From assembly GCF_000422985.1 (NCBI RefSeq), contig NZ_AUHC01000013.1:1-64000 (forward strand): a stretch of 64,000 bases of DNA, given 5' to 3'. Under the pieces are notes generated by a model that did no database searches, had not been told where the DNA came from, and saw only the letters and a list, made by a program, of their open reading frames with translations. The translations under genes and the position numbers were made by a program. This document shows positions 36,216 through 45,373 of this stretch, piece by piece (positions within the stretch are counted from its first letter, which is position 1; every line of letters starts with the position of its first letter). The stretch is from Erythrobacter cryptus DSM 12079 (GTDB lineage Bacteria; Pseudomonadota; Alphaproteobacteria; Sphingomonadales; Sphingomonadaceae).

Positions 36216-38111
36216 ATGGCATATGAGAGCGACCCGATGGCCACCACCCGTGAGAACCTCGCCGCCTTCGTGGCGATGCAGGGCGAGGCGGTGCGCGCGA
36301 TGATGGGCGGTGCGCCCGCAGAGGCGCTGCTGGAGCAGGGGCTGGAGAGCAGCGAAATGGCCGAATGGGCCGCCACCGGCGCGCAGCTCCAGCAGCTCTG
36401 GCTCGAATTTGCCGCGCACCAGGCCGAGGCCGCCAGCGCCAAGGTGGCAAAGGGCGCCAATCCGCTCGATCCGGCACAGTGGCTGGTGATCGCCCAGGCG
36501 ATGCTGGGGCACAGCCCCAAGGGGCTGATCGAGGCGCAGGCGCGCCTGGCGCAGGAACAGCTGCAATTGTGGTCGGGGCTGGTGGAGCGCTTCGCCAAGG
36601 GGGGCGCCCTGACCGAGGCGCCCGATCCGGCCACGCTCCCCCGGCAGGACCGCCGCTTTGCCGATCCGGCCTGGCGCGCGCACCCGGCCTTCCTGCTCCT
36701 CCACCAGACCTATCTGATGCTTGCCGACTATTTCCGCTCGGCCGTCAGGAATATCGAGGGCCTCGATCCGCAAAAGCGCCAGCAGCTCGAATTTGCCGTG
36801 GGCGCGCTTGCCGAGGCGATGAGCCCGGACAATTTCCTCGCGCTCAATCCGGTGGTGATGAAGCGCACGATCGAGACTCGCGGGGCCAACCTGGTGCGCG
36901 GGATGCGCCACCTCATCAATGATCTGAAGCGCGGCCAGCTCACCCACACCGATCCTCACGCCTTCCGCCTCGGCGAGAACCTTGCCGCAACCCCGGGCAA
37001 GGTGGTGCACGAGACCCGGCTCTACCAGGTGATCCAGTACACCCCCACCACCGAGGAGGTGCTTGAGGTGCCGCTGGTGATCTTCCCGCCGTGGATCAAC
37101 CGCTTCTACATCCTCGATCTCACGCCGAAGAAGAGCTTCATAAAGTGGGCGGTGGATCAGGGGATCAGCGTGTTCGTGGTCAGCTGGCGCTCGGCCGATG
37201 CGAGCCTGGCTGATGTGGTGTGGGACGATTACATCCGCGCCCAGATCGACACGATCGATTTCGTCCGCGCCCGGCTCGGGGTGGAGCAGGTGCACACCAT
37301 CGGCTACTGCGTCGCCGGCACCACGCTGGCGGCAACGCTTGCGGTGCTCGCGCGCCGGGGCGAGGCCGACAAGGTTCGGAGCGCGACCTTCTTCACCGCG
37401 CAGGTCGATTTCGAGAAGAGCGGGGACCTCAAGAATTTCATCGATGATGCCCAGCTCGAACTGATCGGCCAGCTCAGCCCCGATGGCTATCTCGATGGGC
37501 GCTATCTTGCTGCCACCTTCAACGCCCTGCGCAGCCGCGACCTCATCTGGAACTACGTCGTCAACAATTATCTCTTGGGCGAGGACTATCCGGCCTTCGA
37601 CCTGCTGCACTGGAACGGCGATGTCACCAACCTGCCGGCCAAGTGGCACAATGCCTATCTGCGCGACCTTTATCGCGACAACAAGCTGGTGGTGCCGGAC
37701 GCGCTTGAAGCCGATGGCACGCCCATCGATCTCACCCGGGTGACCACGCCTGCCTATGTCCAGGCCGGGCGTGAGGATCACATCGCCCCGGCTGAGAGCG
37801 TGTGGCGCATCACCCGCCACTTCAAGGGCCCGATCGAGTTCCTGCTGGCGGGTTCCGGGCACATTGCCGGGGTGGTTAACCCTCCGGCGGCGGGCAAGTA
37901 TCAGTACTGGACCGGCGACAGCAGCGCGCCCTCGCTCAAGGCCTTCGTGGAAGGGGCCAGTGAACACCCGGGCAGCTGGTGGCCGCACTGGCTGGCCTGG
38001 CTCGAGCGTCAGGGCGAGGCGCGCGTGCCCGCGACCGGAAAGCGCGTGCCGGGCGGCAAGGGCGACCAGGTGATCGAGGATGCCCCGGGGCGCTATGTCA
38101 AGACCCGCTAG
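36216..38111 (+). CDS. phaC: Class I poly(3-hydroxyalkanoate) synthase
   Basis: This 631-residue enzyme polymerises 3-hydroxyacyl-CoA into PHA on granule surfaces. The lipase-like box is GYCVAG with catalytic Cys365; Asp521 (REDHIAP) and His549 (GSGHIAG) complete the triad, and the Asp-His spacing of 28 matches known class I enzymes. The PhaC N-terminal region and FPPWINRFYILDL are present. ATG 36216 or 36237 may be the start. The phasin gene follows after 139 bases with its own operators and promoter. Confidence 0.96.
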   Translation: MAYESDPMATTRENLAAFVAMQGEAVRAMMGGAPAEALLEQGLESSEMAEWAATGAQLQQLWLEFAAHQAEAASAKVAKGANPLDPAQWLVIAQAMLGHSPKGLIEAQARLAQEQLQLWSGLVERFAKGGALTEAPDPATLPRQDRRFADPAWRAHPAFLLLHQTYLMLADYFRSAVRNIEGLDPQKRQQLEFAVGALAEAMSPDNFLALNPVVMKRTIETRGANLVRGMRHLINDLKRGQLTHTDPHAFRLGENLAATPGKVVHETRLYQVIQYTPTTEEVLEVPLVIFPPWINRFYILDLTPKKSFIKWAVDQGISVFVVSWRSADASLADVVWDDYIRAQIDTIDFVRARLGVEQVHTIGYCVAGTTLAATLAVLARRGEADKVRSATFFTAQVDFEKSGDLKNFIDDAQLELIGQLSPDGYLDGRYLAATFNALRSRDLIWNYVVNNYLLGEDYPAFDLLHWNGDVTNLPAKWHNAYLRDLYRDNKLVVPDALEADGTPIDLTRVTTPAYVQAGREDHIAPAESVWRITRHFKGPIEFLLAGSGHIAGVVNPPAAGKYQYWTGDSSAPSLKAFVEGASEHPGSWWPHWLAWLERQGEARVPATGKRVPGGKGDQVIEDAPGRYVKTR

Positions 38112-38167
38112 CGCCTCTGCGGCCTGCCGTGCTGCAATCAAGGCGTTGAAGTAAAGGCAGATTACAG

Positions 38168-38194
38168 GCATTTTTGTGCACTGCACAAAAATGC
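38168..38194. promoter_or_regulatory. 27-bp perfect palindrome, probable PhaR operator
   Basis: Two 13-base arms (GCATTTTTGTGCA and its exact complement) flank a single C. The centre reads TTGTGCACTGCACAA, with the TGC-N3-GCA core. It abuts the -35 element of the phasin promoter. The same 12-mer TTGTGCAGTGCA found at the other three sites is read from its minus strand. Confidence 0.75.
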
Positions 38195-38232
38195 TTGACT
38201 TCGCAGGCGCACTGACTATTTTGTGCAGTGCA
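38195..38232 (+). promoter_or_regulatory. Phasin promoter with overlapping second operator
   Basis: TTGACT at 38195-38200 and TATTTT at 38217-38222 are spaced by 16 bases. The second operator TTGTGCAGTGCA (38221-38232) starts within the -10 element and covers the expected transcription start, ending 18 bases before the phasin ATG. With the palindrome on the other side, the promoter is bracketed by two sites, as expected for repression released when PHA accumulates. Confidence 0.7.
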
Positions 38233-38250
38233 ACATGAAGCGAGGTCGCC

Positions 38251-39069
38251 ATGTCCGAAGTTGAGAACAAGCCTACCGAAGCCGCAGCGCCACTCGCCAA
38301 GATCGATGCCGCTGCCGAAAAGGCCTATGCCGAGGCTGCGGCCAAGGTTGCCGCTGCCCCCAAGGCCAAGGACGAAGTCGTGCCGGCCGCGTCCGCGCCT
38401 ACCCCCGCCGCGCCGGCAGCGCCGGTCAAGAAGGCCGCCCCGTTGAAGAAGGCTGCCGCGAGCAGGAAGGCGCCGAAGAAGGCTGTGGCCCGCAAGCCCG
38501 TGGCCAAGAAGTCTGCCGCCAGCAAGGCGCCGGCCAAGGCGCCGGTGCTGGCCAAGAAGGCCGCGGCCAAGCCTGCCGCGCCCGCCACCACCACCGCCAA
38601 CCCCGTTGCCAAGCTCAAGGACACCATCATGACCACCGCCAAGAAGATCGACATCGCCGCCAGCGCCAAGGAAATGCTGGCCGACGTGCAGGCCCGTGCC
38701 AAGACCGCCTTCGCCAAGACCGGCGAACTCGCCGCCGAAGCCACCGAATTCACCAAGGCCAATGTCGAAGCCGTGGTGGAAAGCGGCAAGATCTTCGTCA
38801 CCGGCGCGCAGGAACTGCTCAAGGACAATATCGAGACCGGCAAGACCGTGATCGAGACCGTCACCGAAGACGCCAAGAAGGTCGCCGCGGTCAAGTCGCC
38901 GACCGAGCTGTTCCAGCTCCAGGGTGAACTTGCGCGCCGCAATTTCGATGCGCTGGTTGCCTACGGCTCGAAGCGCACCGAAGCCTGGCTGAAGCTCTAC
39001 AACGACGCTTTCGCCCCGATTTCGAACCGCGTCAGCGTCGCCACCGAGAAGTTCACCAAGGCGGCCTGA
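38251..39069 (+). CDS. Phasin with Lys/Ala-rich histone-like N-terminal region
   Basis: This 272-residue granule-associated protein has two parts. Residues about 25-125 are rich in Lys, Ala and Pro with KKAAP-like repeats, resembling histone H1-like tails. Residues about 130-270 form the phasin helical domain (SAKEMLADVQARAKTAFAKT, GAQELLKDNIETGKTVIETV, PTELFQLQGELARRNFDALV). It should coat PHA granules and may tether them to DNA. ATG 38251 follows GCGAGG. A strong terminator is found downstream, so it is monocistronic. Confidence 0.93.
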   Translation: MSEVENKPTEAAAPLAKIDAAAEKAYAEAAAKVAAAPKAKDEVVPAASAPTPAAPAAPVKKAAPLKKAAASRKAPKKAVARKPVAKKSAASKAPAKAPVLAKKAAAKPAAPATTTANPVAKLKDTIMTTAKKIDIAASAKEMLADVQARAKTAFAKTGELAAEATEFTKANVEAVVESGKIFVTGAQELLKDNIETGKTVIETVTEDAKKVAAVKSPTELFQLQGELARRNFDALVAYGSKRTEAWLKLYNDAFAPISNRVSVATEKFTKAA

Positions 39070-39142
39070 GCCATCCGTTTCTGAACCGGGCCTCTCTCCT
39101 CTCTCTCCCAACCCGGTTCACGAAAGCGCGCCGCAAGGCGCC

Positions 39143-39175
39143 GGGCCGAGCAAGCAGCGCTTGCTCGGCCCTTTT
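39143..39175 (+). terminator. Rho-independent terminator of the phasin gene
   Basis: A perfect 13-base stem (GGGCCGAGCAAGC paired with 39159-39171), a three-base loop and TTTT at 39172-39175 lie about 75 bases after the phasin stop. Confidence 0.85.
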
Positions 39176-39250
39176 GCTGCGCGCCCTTTTGCCGCGCCAT
39201 ACCTGCCGGGGGCGGTGCGGAACTGCCGCGCTGGCCGTGCGTATCACGGC

Positions 39251-39278
39251 TTGAACAGCGCCGAGCAAATCCCATAAT
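39251..39278 (+). promoter_or_regulatory. Possible promoter immediately before clpS
   Basis: TTGAAC at 39251 and CATAAT at 39273-39278 are 16 bases apart. The -10 ends eight bases before the clpS ATG, so a transcript from it would be nearly leaderless. There is no ribosome site before the ATG, which agrees with this. Confidence 0.4.
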
Positions 39279-39286
39279 GTAGGCCC

Positions 39287-39691
39287 ATGCCCCAGCCTCC
39301 GGTTCACGCCCTTGCCGCCCATGCCGCGCCGCGCCGGTCGCTGGCGCTTGGCGTGCGCGCCAGCGAGGAGGATGAAGGCAAGGACGGCGGCGGCGGCACC
39401 CAGGTCGGCATCGCCACCAAGACCCGCACCAAGCCCAAGAAGCCGAGCCAGTACAAGGTGCTGATGCTCAACGATGATTACACCCCGATGGAATTCGTGG
39501 TGATGGTCCTGAAGCGCTTCTTCGGCATGGATCTCGAACAGGCGACGCGGGTGATGCTCCATGTTCATCAGCGCGGGGTCGGGGTCTGCGGGATCTACAC
39601 CTACGAAGTGGCCGAAACCAAGGTGAACCAGGTGATGGACTTCGCCCGGGCCAACCAGCACCCGCTGCAATGCACGCTCGAGAAGGCCTGA
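39287..39691 (+). CDS. clpS: ATP-dependent Clp protease adaptor ClpS
   Basis: This 134-residue adaptor brings N-end-rule substrates to ClpAP. The folded part from about residue 53 has [20 protein letters not shown], and the N-degron pocket residues are in [10 protein letters not shown] and [24 protein letters not shown]. The first 50 residues are Lys/Gly/Pro-rich and flexible, as is usual for alphaproteobacterial ClpS. An alternative start within this tail cannot be excluded. No clpA is adjacent. Confidence 0.94.
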   Translation: MPQPPVHALAAHAAPRRSLALGVRASEEDEGKDGGGGTQVGIATKTRTKPKKPSQYKVLMLNDDYTPMEFVVMVLKRFFGMDLEQATRVMLHVHQRGVGVCGIYTYEVAETKVNQVMDFARANQHPLQCTLEKA

Positions 39692-39704
39692 GGCGCGCCG
39701 CCAG

Positions 39705-40211
39705 GTGAGGCCGGCGCATCACCCCGTGCCCGATCCGCCCGGGCCCGGGCAGGAAAGCGTGTGGGACTATCCTCGCCCGCCGATCGTCGAACCGACCCCA
39801 CGGCACATCCGCATCGTCCACAAGGGCGTGGTGCTGGCCGATAGCCGCAAGGCCTGGCGGACGCTCGAGACCAGCCATCCACCCACCTACTACATCCCGC
39901 CCGCGGACATCGCGATGGCATGGCTTTTCCCCAACCCGGCGCGCTCGCTGTGCGAATGGAAGGGGCAGGCCCATTATTGGGACGTGGTGATCGGCAAGGA
40001 GCGGATCGCGCGCGCCGGATGGAGCTATCCTGCCCCCACCCCCGCCTTCGCCGCGATCGCCGGCTTCATCGCCTTCTATGCAGCGCCATGTGATGAGGTG
40101 CGCGTCGATGGCGAGAAGGTCATTCCCCAGCCCGGCGGCTTCTATGGCGGCTGGATCACCTCGCGCGAGGCCGGGCCGTTCAAGGGCATCCCCGGCAGCC
40201 AGTTCTGGTGA
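39705..40211 (+). CDS. DUF427 domain-containing protein
   Basis: This protein of up to 168 residues has the DUF427 pattern: VLADSRKAWRTLETSHPPTYYIP, FPNPARSLCEWKGQAHYW, a YPAPTPAF turn and FYGGWIT near the end. DUF427 is a small beta-rich family of unknown function found in many bacteria. GTG 39705 or GTG 39726 may be the start. It begins 13 bases after clpS and may be co-transcribed with it. Confidence 0.8.
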   Translation: MRPAHHPVPDPPGPGQESVWDYPRPPIVEPTPRHIRIVHKGVVLADSRKAWRTLETSHPPTYYIPPADIAMAWLFPNPARSLCEWKGQAHYWDVVIGKERIARAGWSYPAPTPAFAAIAGFIAFYAAPCDEVRVDGEKVIPQPGGFYGGWITSREAGPFKGIPGSQFW

Positions 40212-40304
40212 GGGCCCGCCCGGGCGGACCGGACATATGCAATTGGGGGCATGACGCGCGCGCGCGAAGCGGCTAGGGCACCAAGGCCGCAGCGCAACCG
40301 ACGG

Positions 40305-41570
40305 ATGGCCTTCGTGTTCAACTTCCTGCCCAGCATCGACCGCTATATCCTGCGGCTGGTGATCGTGCCGATGCTCGGCGTGTTCGCGCTCGCCGCCAGC
40401 CTTTTGATGCTCGACAAGATGCTGCGCCTGTTCGATTTCGTCGCGGTCGAAGGCGGGCCGGTGGCAGTTGTGTTCAAGATGCTGGGTGCCTTGATCCCCG
40501 AATATGCCAGCCTTGCCATCCCGCTGGGCCTGCTTCTGGGGGTGCTGCTCGCCTTCCGCCGGCTTGCCACCACCAGCGAGCTTGACGTGATGCGCGCGGT
40601 CGGCCTGTCCTACAACCGCCTGCTCAAGGTGCCCTATGCCATCGCGCTGGTGCTGGTGGCGGTCAATGCGGCGCTGGTTTTCTACGTCCAGCCTTTGAGC
40701 CGCTATTATTACGAGCAGCTCGAATACGAGCTGCGCTCGGGTGCCCTTGGCGCCTCGATCAAGGTGGGTGAGTTCAACACCCTGGCTGATCGCATGGCCC
40801 TGAGGATCGAGGCGAGCGAGGACGATGGGCGCCGTCTCATCGGCATCTTTGCCCGGGTGGCCGACAAGCGCGGACAGGTGCTCTCGATCAGCGCGCGCGA
40901 AGGCGCCTTCCTCGCCACCCGCGACGATCCCGACACGATCATCCTGCGCCTTACCGAAGGCACCATCATCCAGGACACCAGCGGGCGCCCGGGAGGCGGG
41001 ACAACGCCGCGCGTGCTGAGTTTCAGCCGCCACGATCTGCCGATCGATTTGCCCGCGATCGAGAAGTTCCGCGCCCGCGGCGATGAAACCCGCGAATATA
41101 TCCTGCCCGAACTGCTTCGGATCGGCTGGAGCAACGCCAGCGCGCCCGATGCGCGCGATGCGAGCCTCGCAAGCTTCCACTTCCGCCTGGTCGAGATCGT
41201 GATGATGCTGCTGATGCCGCTCCTCGCGGTGGCGCTGGCGATCCCGCCCAAGCGTTCGACCAGCGCGCTCGGCGTGTTCGTCTCGATCGTGATGGTGGTG
41301 GCCTATCACAAGGTCAACCAATATGCCGAGGACGTAGCGGCGCTGGGCCGGGTCGATCCGGTGCTGGCGCTGTGGCTGCCCTTCGCGGTCTTCGCGGCAC
41401 TGATCGTGTGGATGTATTACCGCGTCGCCTTTGTCCCCGGGGGGCAGGCGATCGGCGCGCTCGAGACCGCCTTCGACAAGCTCGCCAAGCGCCTTGCCAA
41501 GCTGTTCGCGCGGCGCCCGCAGCGGGCCTATCGCCCGCCCGCCGCCGCCGAGGCCGCGGCTGCGGAGTAG
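40305..41570 (+). CDS. lptF: LPS export ABC transporter permease LptF
   Basis: This 421-residue protein is a YjgP/YjgQ permease that extracts LPS from the inner membrane with LptB2 and LptG. Three N-terminal helices, a beta-jellyroll periplasmic domain (about residues 135-265) and three C-terminal helices are visible. The motif ATTSELDVMRAVGLSYNRLL is the coupling helix region. I chose ATG 40305 (MAFVFNFLPSIDRYILR); the upstream 18 residues of a longer frame are basic and unlike the family. It is followed after seven bases by lptG. Confidence 0.93.
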   Translation: MAFVFNFLPSIDRYILRLVIVPMLGVFALAASLLMLDKMLRLFDFVAVEGGPVAVVFKMLGALIPEYASLAIPLGLLLGVLLAFRRLATTSELDVMRAVGLSYNRLLKVPYAIALVLVAVNAALVFYVQPLSRYYYEQLEYELRSGALGASIKVGEFNTLADRMALRIEASEDDGRRLIGIFARVADKRGQVLSISAREGAFLATRDDPDTIILRLTEGTIIQDTSGRPGGGTTPRVLSFSRHDLPIDLPAIEKFRARGDETREYILPELLRIGWSNASAPDARDASLASFHFRLVEIVMMLLMPLLAVALAIPPKRSTSALGVFVSIVMVVAYHKVNQYAEDVAALGRVDPVLALWLPFAVFAALIVWMYYRVAFVPGGQAIGALETAFDKLAKRLAKLFARRPQRAYRPPAAAEAAAAE

Positions 41571-41577
41571 GCTGGCA

Positions 41578-42684
41578 ATGCAGCTCGATTTCTTCCCCTC
41601 GCGCACGCTCACGCTCTATCTTGCCCGGCTGTTCGTGGTGCGCATCCTTGCGGTGCTGGTGATGCTGGTGCTGGTGCTGCTGGCGCTCGATCTGCTTTCG
41701 GCGACCGGCGAGATCCTCGCTGTCCCCGGCAATGGCGAGGCCGAGATCCTGCGCTATGCCAGCCTGCGCCTGCCGCAGCTCGTCAGCCGCTTCCTGCCCT
41801 ATTCGGTGCTGCTCGCCACGCTGATTACCCTCGTCGGGCTCAACCAGAACTCCGAAGTGGTGGCGATGAAGGCGGCGGGGCTCTCAGCGCACCAGGTGCT
41901 CGCTCCGCTGCTGCTCACCGCCGGGCTGGTGGCCGTTGTCAGCTTTGCCTTCAACGAGCGCATCACCACCCGCGCCAATGCCGCGCTGAAGGCGTGGGAG
42001 GCGGTGGAATATGGCGCCATTCCGCCCGAGGCCGGCAGCGGCAAGGTGCGCACCGGGGTCTATCTCGTCGACGGGGCCAATGTGCTTGCCGCCAATACGC
42101 TCAGCGGATCTGGGCGCGACATCGTGCTTTCCGGGGTCACCTGGTACGAGCGCGGCCCGGGCGGGATCATCCGCGCCCAGTGGCGCAGCGCGCGGGCGAC
42201 CTTTGCCAATCCCGGCTGGCGGCTCGAACGCCCGGTGCGCTTCGATGTCGCCAGCGCGATCACCGAAAGGAGGCCCGATACCGTGGTGGCGGAGGCGCTG
42301 ACCCCCGAGCGGATCATGCTGCAATCGGTCGATGCCGATGCGCTCAGCTTTTGGGAACTGGCCGGGCGGATCGAGGCCTTCGCCGCGGCCGGACGCAACA
42401 CTGACGAACTCAGGGCCAAGTGGTGGCACCGCCTTTCAGGGCCGCTCTCGGCCTTGCTGATGCCGCTCCTGGGCTCGATCGCGGCCTTTGGCCTCGCGCG
42501 CTCGGGCCAGTTGTTCGTGCGCGCGGTGATCGGGATGGCGCTCGGCTTTGCCTATTTCGTGGTCGATAATGCCGCGCTCGCCATGGGCAGCTTTGGCGGC
42601 TATCCGCCGCTGCTTGCGGCCTGGGCGCCCTTCGTGCTGTTCCTGCTGGTGGGCGAGACGGTGCTGATCCGCACCGAGGAATAG
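41578..42684 (+). CDS. lptG: LPS export ABC transporter permease LptG
   Basis: This 368-residue protein is the partner of LptF. It has NQNSEVVAMKAAGLSAHQVL in the coupling segment, ERITTRANAALKAWEAVEYG, a periplasmic jellyroll domain, and the C-terminal helices with FFVDNAALAMGSFGG-like sequence. The two genes form a coupled pair and complete the inner-membrane core of the Lpt machine; lptB and lptC are elsewhere. It is convergent with the desaturase gene, 18 bases apart. Confidence 0.93.
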   Translation: MQLDFFPSRTLTLYLARLFVVRILAVLVMLVLVLLALDLLSATGEILAVPGNGEAEILRYASLRLPQLVSRFLPYSVLLATLITLVGLNQNSEVVAMKAAGLSAHQVLAPLLLTAGLVAVVSFAFNERITTRANAALKAWEAVEYGAIPPEAGSGKVRTGVYLVDGANVLAANTLSGSGRDIVLSGVTWYERGPGGIIRAQWRSARATFANPGWRLERPVRFDVASAITERRPDTVVAEALTPERIMLQSVDADALSFWELAGRIEAFAAAGRNTDELRAKWWHRLSGPLSALLMPLLGSIAAFGLARSGQLFVRAVIGMALGFAYFVVDNAALAMGSFGGYPPLLAAWAPFVLFLLVGETVLIRTEE

Positions 42685-42702
42685 CAGCGTCGCCCTTGCG
42701 GC

Positions 42703-43794
42703 TCAGCCGCGCCGGCCCATCGTGCTTCTTGCGATCCGCGCAATCAATGCCAGCATCCCCGGATGGTTGGCGCCCTCATAGGTCGAGCCCGGCCCCAGCG
42801 CGCGCGTGAGGCGGCGGTGCGCCTCGGGCAGATCGTGATAGGGCATCGAGGGCATGAGGTGATGGAGCGCGTGGTAGCGCAGCCCCACCGGCGCCCAGAT
42901 TTCCGCCGCGATCCCCGGCGGCGGAACGTTGACCGAATCGAGGAACTGTGCGGTCACCGTCATCGCCTCGCCCTCGTTCTCCCACAGATGCGCAACCAGG
43001 GTGCGCAGTTGGTTGAGGAGGGCACTGAGCGAGAGGATCACCAGTGCGATCGCAAGCGGCTGCCAGCCGAGCGCAAAGATGCTGGCGATCAGCGCCCAGG
43101 CCCACAGGCTCGCCCCGGCTTCCTGCCAGCGCACCCGCGCGGCCAGCTCGCCCTCGGGCGCCCGGCGCCGGAAGGCCGGATTGATCGCCAGCGCCGAAAA
43201 GCGCTCCCAGGTCAGCCGCCGCAGCGGCGGGATGAGCGCCCCCAGCGGCACCAGCACGGCAAAGCGCACCAGCAGCGCCAACGGGGCAAGCAGCGCCACG
43301 ATCACGAACAGCGGCAGGCTCCAGGGCTTCATCAGCGCCAGCGGCAGATATTCGGGGTCCTCCACCGTGCCATATTGGGTGCGCTTGTGATGGATCACGT
43401 GCACCCCTTCATACATGAAGCTGGGGGTGAGCAGCGGGATGCCGACGATGAGGTTCCAGGCGGTGCGAAAGCCCGGCAGGGCATCGCGGTGGATATGGGT
43501 GAGCTCGTGGATGAACATCAGCGCCCGGTAAAGCGCCAGCGCCGCGACCAACCCGGCTGCGAGGCGCAAGGGCAGGCCTTCGGCAAGGATCGCGGTGGCA
43601 ATCCCGGCATAGCCCAGCCCGGCCGAGAGCAGCATGTCGCTCCAGTAGATCGCCGGGCGCGCTTCGCCCAGCCCCCGCGTCAGCTCGCGCGCGGCGCGCA
43701 GCATCGCCTTGTCGTCCTCGGCCATGAACTGCGCGCGCGTCGCCCGCGCCAGCGCGGGGGCGGCAGCGGCGGGGATGGTCTGATGCATGGTCAT
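42703..43794 (-). CDS. Membrane fatty acid desaturase family protein
   Basis: This 363-residue protein has the three His boxes of the membrane desaturase superfamily: HELTHIH near residue 98, HVIHHK near 138, and HALHHLMPSMPYH near 315. Four membrane helices are expected. It could introduce double bonds into acyl chains or hydroxylate a lipid or carotenoid. No redox partner is adjacent. ATG 43794 (MTMHQ) is preferred; the frame is open further upstream but has no normal composition. Confidence 0.85.
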   Translation of the reverse strand: MTMHQTIPAAAAPALARATRAQFMAEDDKAMLRAARELTRGLGEARPAIYWSDMLLSAGLGYAGIATAILAEGLPLRLAAGLVAALALYRALMFIHELTHIHRDALPGFRTAWNLIVGIPLLTPSFMYEGVHVIHHKRTQYGTVEDPEYLPLALMKPWSLPLFVIVALLAPLALLVRFAVLVPLGALIPPLRRLTWERFSALAINPAFRRRAPEGELAARVRWQEAGASLWAWALIASIFALGWQPLAIALVILSLSALLNQLRTLVAHLWENEGEAMTVTAQFLDSVNVPPPGIAAEIWAPVGLRYHALHHLMPSMPYHDLPEAHRRLTRALGPGSTYEGANHPGMLALIARIARSTMGRRG

Positions 43795-43940
43795 CTTCGG
43801 CAGGCCCTTGCGCGTTGCCCTAGCCCAATTGTCTGGCCAAGCCAAACGCGTCTTGTTGGTGAGTGTGATCGATGGCCTTGCGCCAATCGCCGCGGCGCGA
43901 CACAGACACCTTGATCTGGAGCAATTACGGAACATTCCTC

Positions 43941-45104
43941 GTGGCGGACGCAGCACAGTTGAGCATCGAGCCGGTCACCGACAAGCGCGGGCGTGCTGCC
44001 TTTGTCGATTGCGGGCGCGCCTTTTCCGACCGCCTGCCCCATTTCGTGCCCCAGCTGCGCTCCGAACAGCTCGAACTGGTCGATCCGGAGAAGAACCCCT
44101 TTTTCGGCCATGCCCGGGTGCAATTGTTCCTCGCCCGGCAGAACGGGCGCGCAGTGGGGCGCATCTCGGCCCATATCGACGAGCTGGCGCTCGCCATGCC
44201 GCCTGAGCAGGGCTTTGGCCCGGGCACGGGGTTCTTCGGCTATTTCGATGCCGAGAACGAGGACATCGCCCGGGCGCTGCTGACCAGCGCCGAAGCCTGG
44301 CTGGTGGGGCAGGGGATGCGCCGGGTGCTGGGGCCGATCTCGCTGTCGATCTGGGAGGAGCCAGGCCTGTTGGTGCGCGGGGCCGATCATTCCCCGATGC
44401 TGATGATGGGCCACCACCCGCCGCATTATGCGGGCTGGATCGAGGGGGCAGGCTATGCCCGGGCCAAGACGCTCTACACCTACGAGCTCGATATCAGCCA
44501 CGATTTTCCCCCGCTGGTGCAGCGCATCGTGCAATCGGGCCACCGCAATGCGCGCATCAATGTGCGCCGCGTCAACAAGCAGCGCTGGGACGAGGAGGTG
44601 GCAACCGTGCTCACCATCCTCAACGACGCCTGGTCGGACAATTGGGGCTTTGTCCCCTTCACGCCCGAGGAAGTGGCCTATGCCGGCAAGAAGCTGCGCC
44701 CGATCATCTTTGAAGAGCTCAACATGATCGCCGAGCTTGACGGACGCCCGGTCGCCTTCATGCTCACCTTTCCCGATCTGAACGCCGTGCTGGCGCGGAT
44801 CAGGGGCAGGCTGTTCCCGCTGGGCTGGCTGCACCTCTTGCGCTGGCTGCGCCGCCCCCGGGATGCAGGGATGCGGGTGCCGCTGATGGGGGTGCTCAAG
44901 GAACTGCACAATTCGCGTCTCGCCAGCCAGCTTGCCTTCATGATGATCAGCGCGATCCGCAAGGAGGCGCACGAGACCTTCGGTTCGGTGCGCGGCGAGA
45001 TCGGCTGGATCCTCGAGGACAATCAGGGGATGGTGGCGATCGCCGATGCCATCGAGAGCAGGATCAACCGCGAATACGCGATCTACGCCAAGGCGCTGGG
45101 CTGA
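43941..45104 (+). CDS. GNAT-like N-acetyltransferase family protein
   Basis: This protein of about 387 residues resembles a conserved family often named dATP pyrophosphohydrolase or hypothetical, but its fold pattern is GNAT-like: ARQNGRAVGRISAHIDE in the N-terminal half and IAELDGRPVAFMLTFPDLN in the second, with an LGPISLSIWEEPGLLV block. The pyrophosphohydrolase name has no support in visible motifs. The start is uncertain: GTG 43941 gives VADAAQLSIEPVTD, and ATG 43872 would add 23 residues of unlikely sequence. It probably acetylates or N-acylates an amine. Confidence 0.7.
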   Translation: MADAAQLSIEPVTDKRGRAAFVDCGRAFSDRLPHFVPQLRSEQLELVDPEKNPFFGHARVQLFLARQNGRAVGRISAHIDELALAMPPEQGFGPGTGFFGYFDAENEDIARALLTSAEAWLVGQGMRRVLGPISLSIWEEPGLLVRGADHSPMLMMGHHPPHYAGWIEGAGYARAKTLYTYELDISHDFPPLVQRIVQSGHRNARINVRRVNKQRWDEEVATVLTILNDAWSDNWGFVPFTPEEVAYAGKKLRPIIFEELNMIAELDGRPVAFMLTFPDLNAVLARIRGRLFPLGWLHLLRWLRRPRDAGMRVPLMGVLKELHNSRLASQLAFMMISAIRKEAHETFGSVRGEIGWILEDNQGMVAIADAIESRINREYAIYAKALG

Positions 45105-45165
45105 TCCGGCAAGGCCTGTTGCAGCAATGTGAGCCACGGGCCACGCGTTATGCGGGCCAGACAAA

Positions 45166-45199
45166 AAAGGCCCCCGTTGCTTGCGCAACGAGGGCCTTT
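45166..45199. terminator. Bidirectional Rho-independent terminator
   Basis: AAAGGCCC-C-CGTTGC, a TTGC loop and GCAACG-A-GGGCCTTT form a long stem with one mismatch. T-runs follow on both strands (six on the minus strand), so it can end the GNAT-like gene and block readthrough in the other direction. Confidence 0.85.
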
Positions 45200-45373
45200 C
45201 GGGATCGTATCACCAGCCGCTTGGACGGGAGGGGGGTCTCGGCGGTGACATGCCGATAATGCCGCAAAGCCCTTGCGGTTCCCGCGCGGCGAAAAAAATG
45301 TCGCTATCCCGGGGTCGGCGCGAAATCATCATGCCGATCAGTGCTTTGCCTGGGGGCGCCCGCAGGTGACGGC

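Noticed and set aside
43941-45104. dATP pyrophosphohydrolase name
   Set aside because: No Nudix box or other pyrophosphohydrolase motif is visible; the pattern is GNAT-like.
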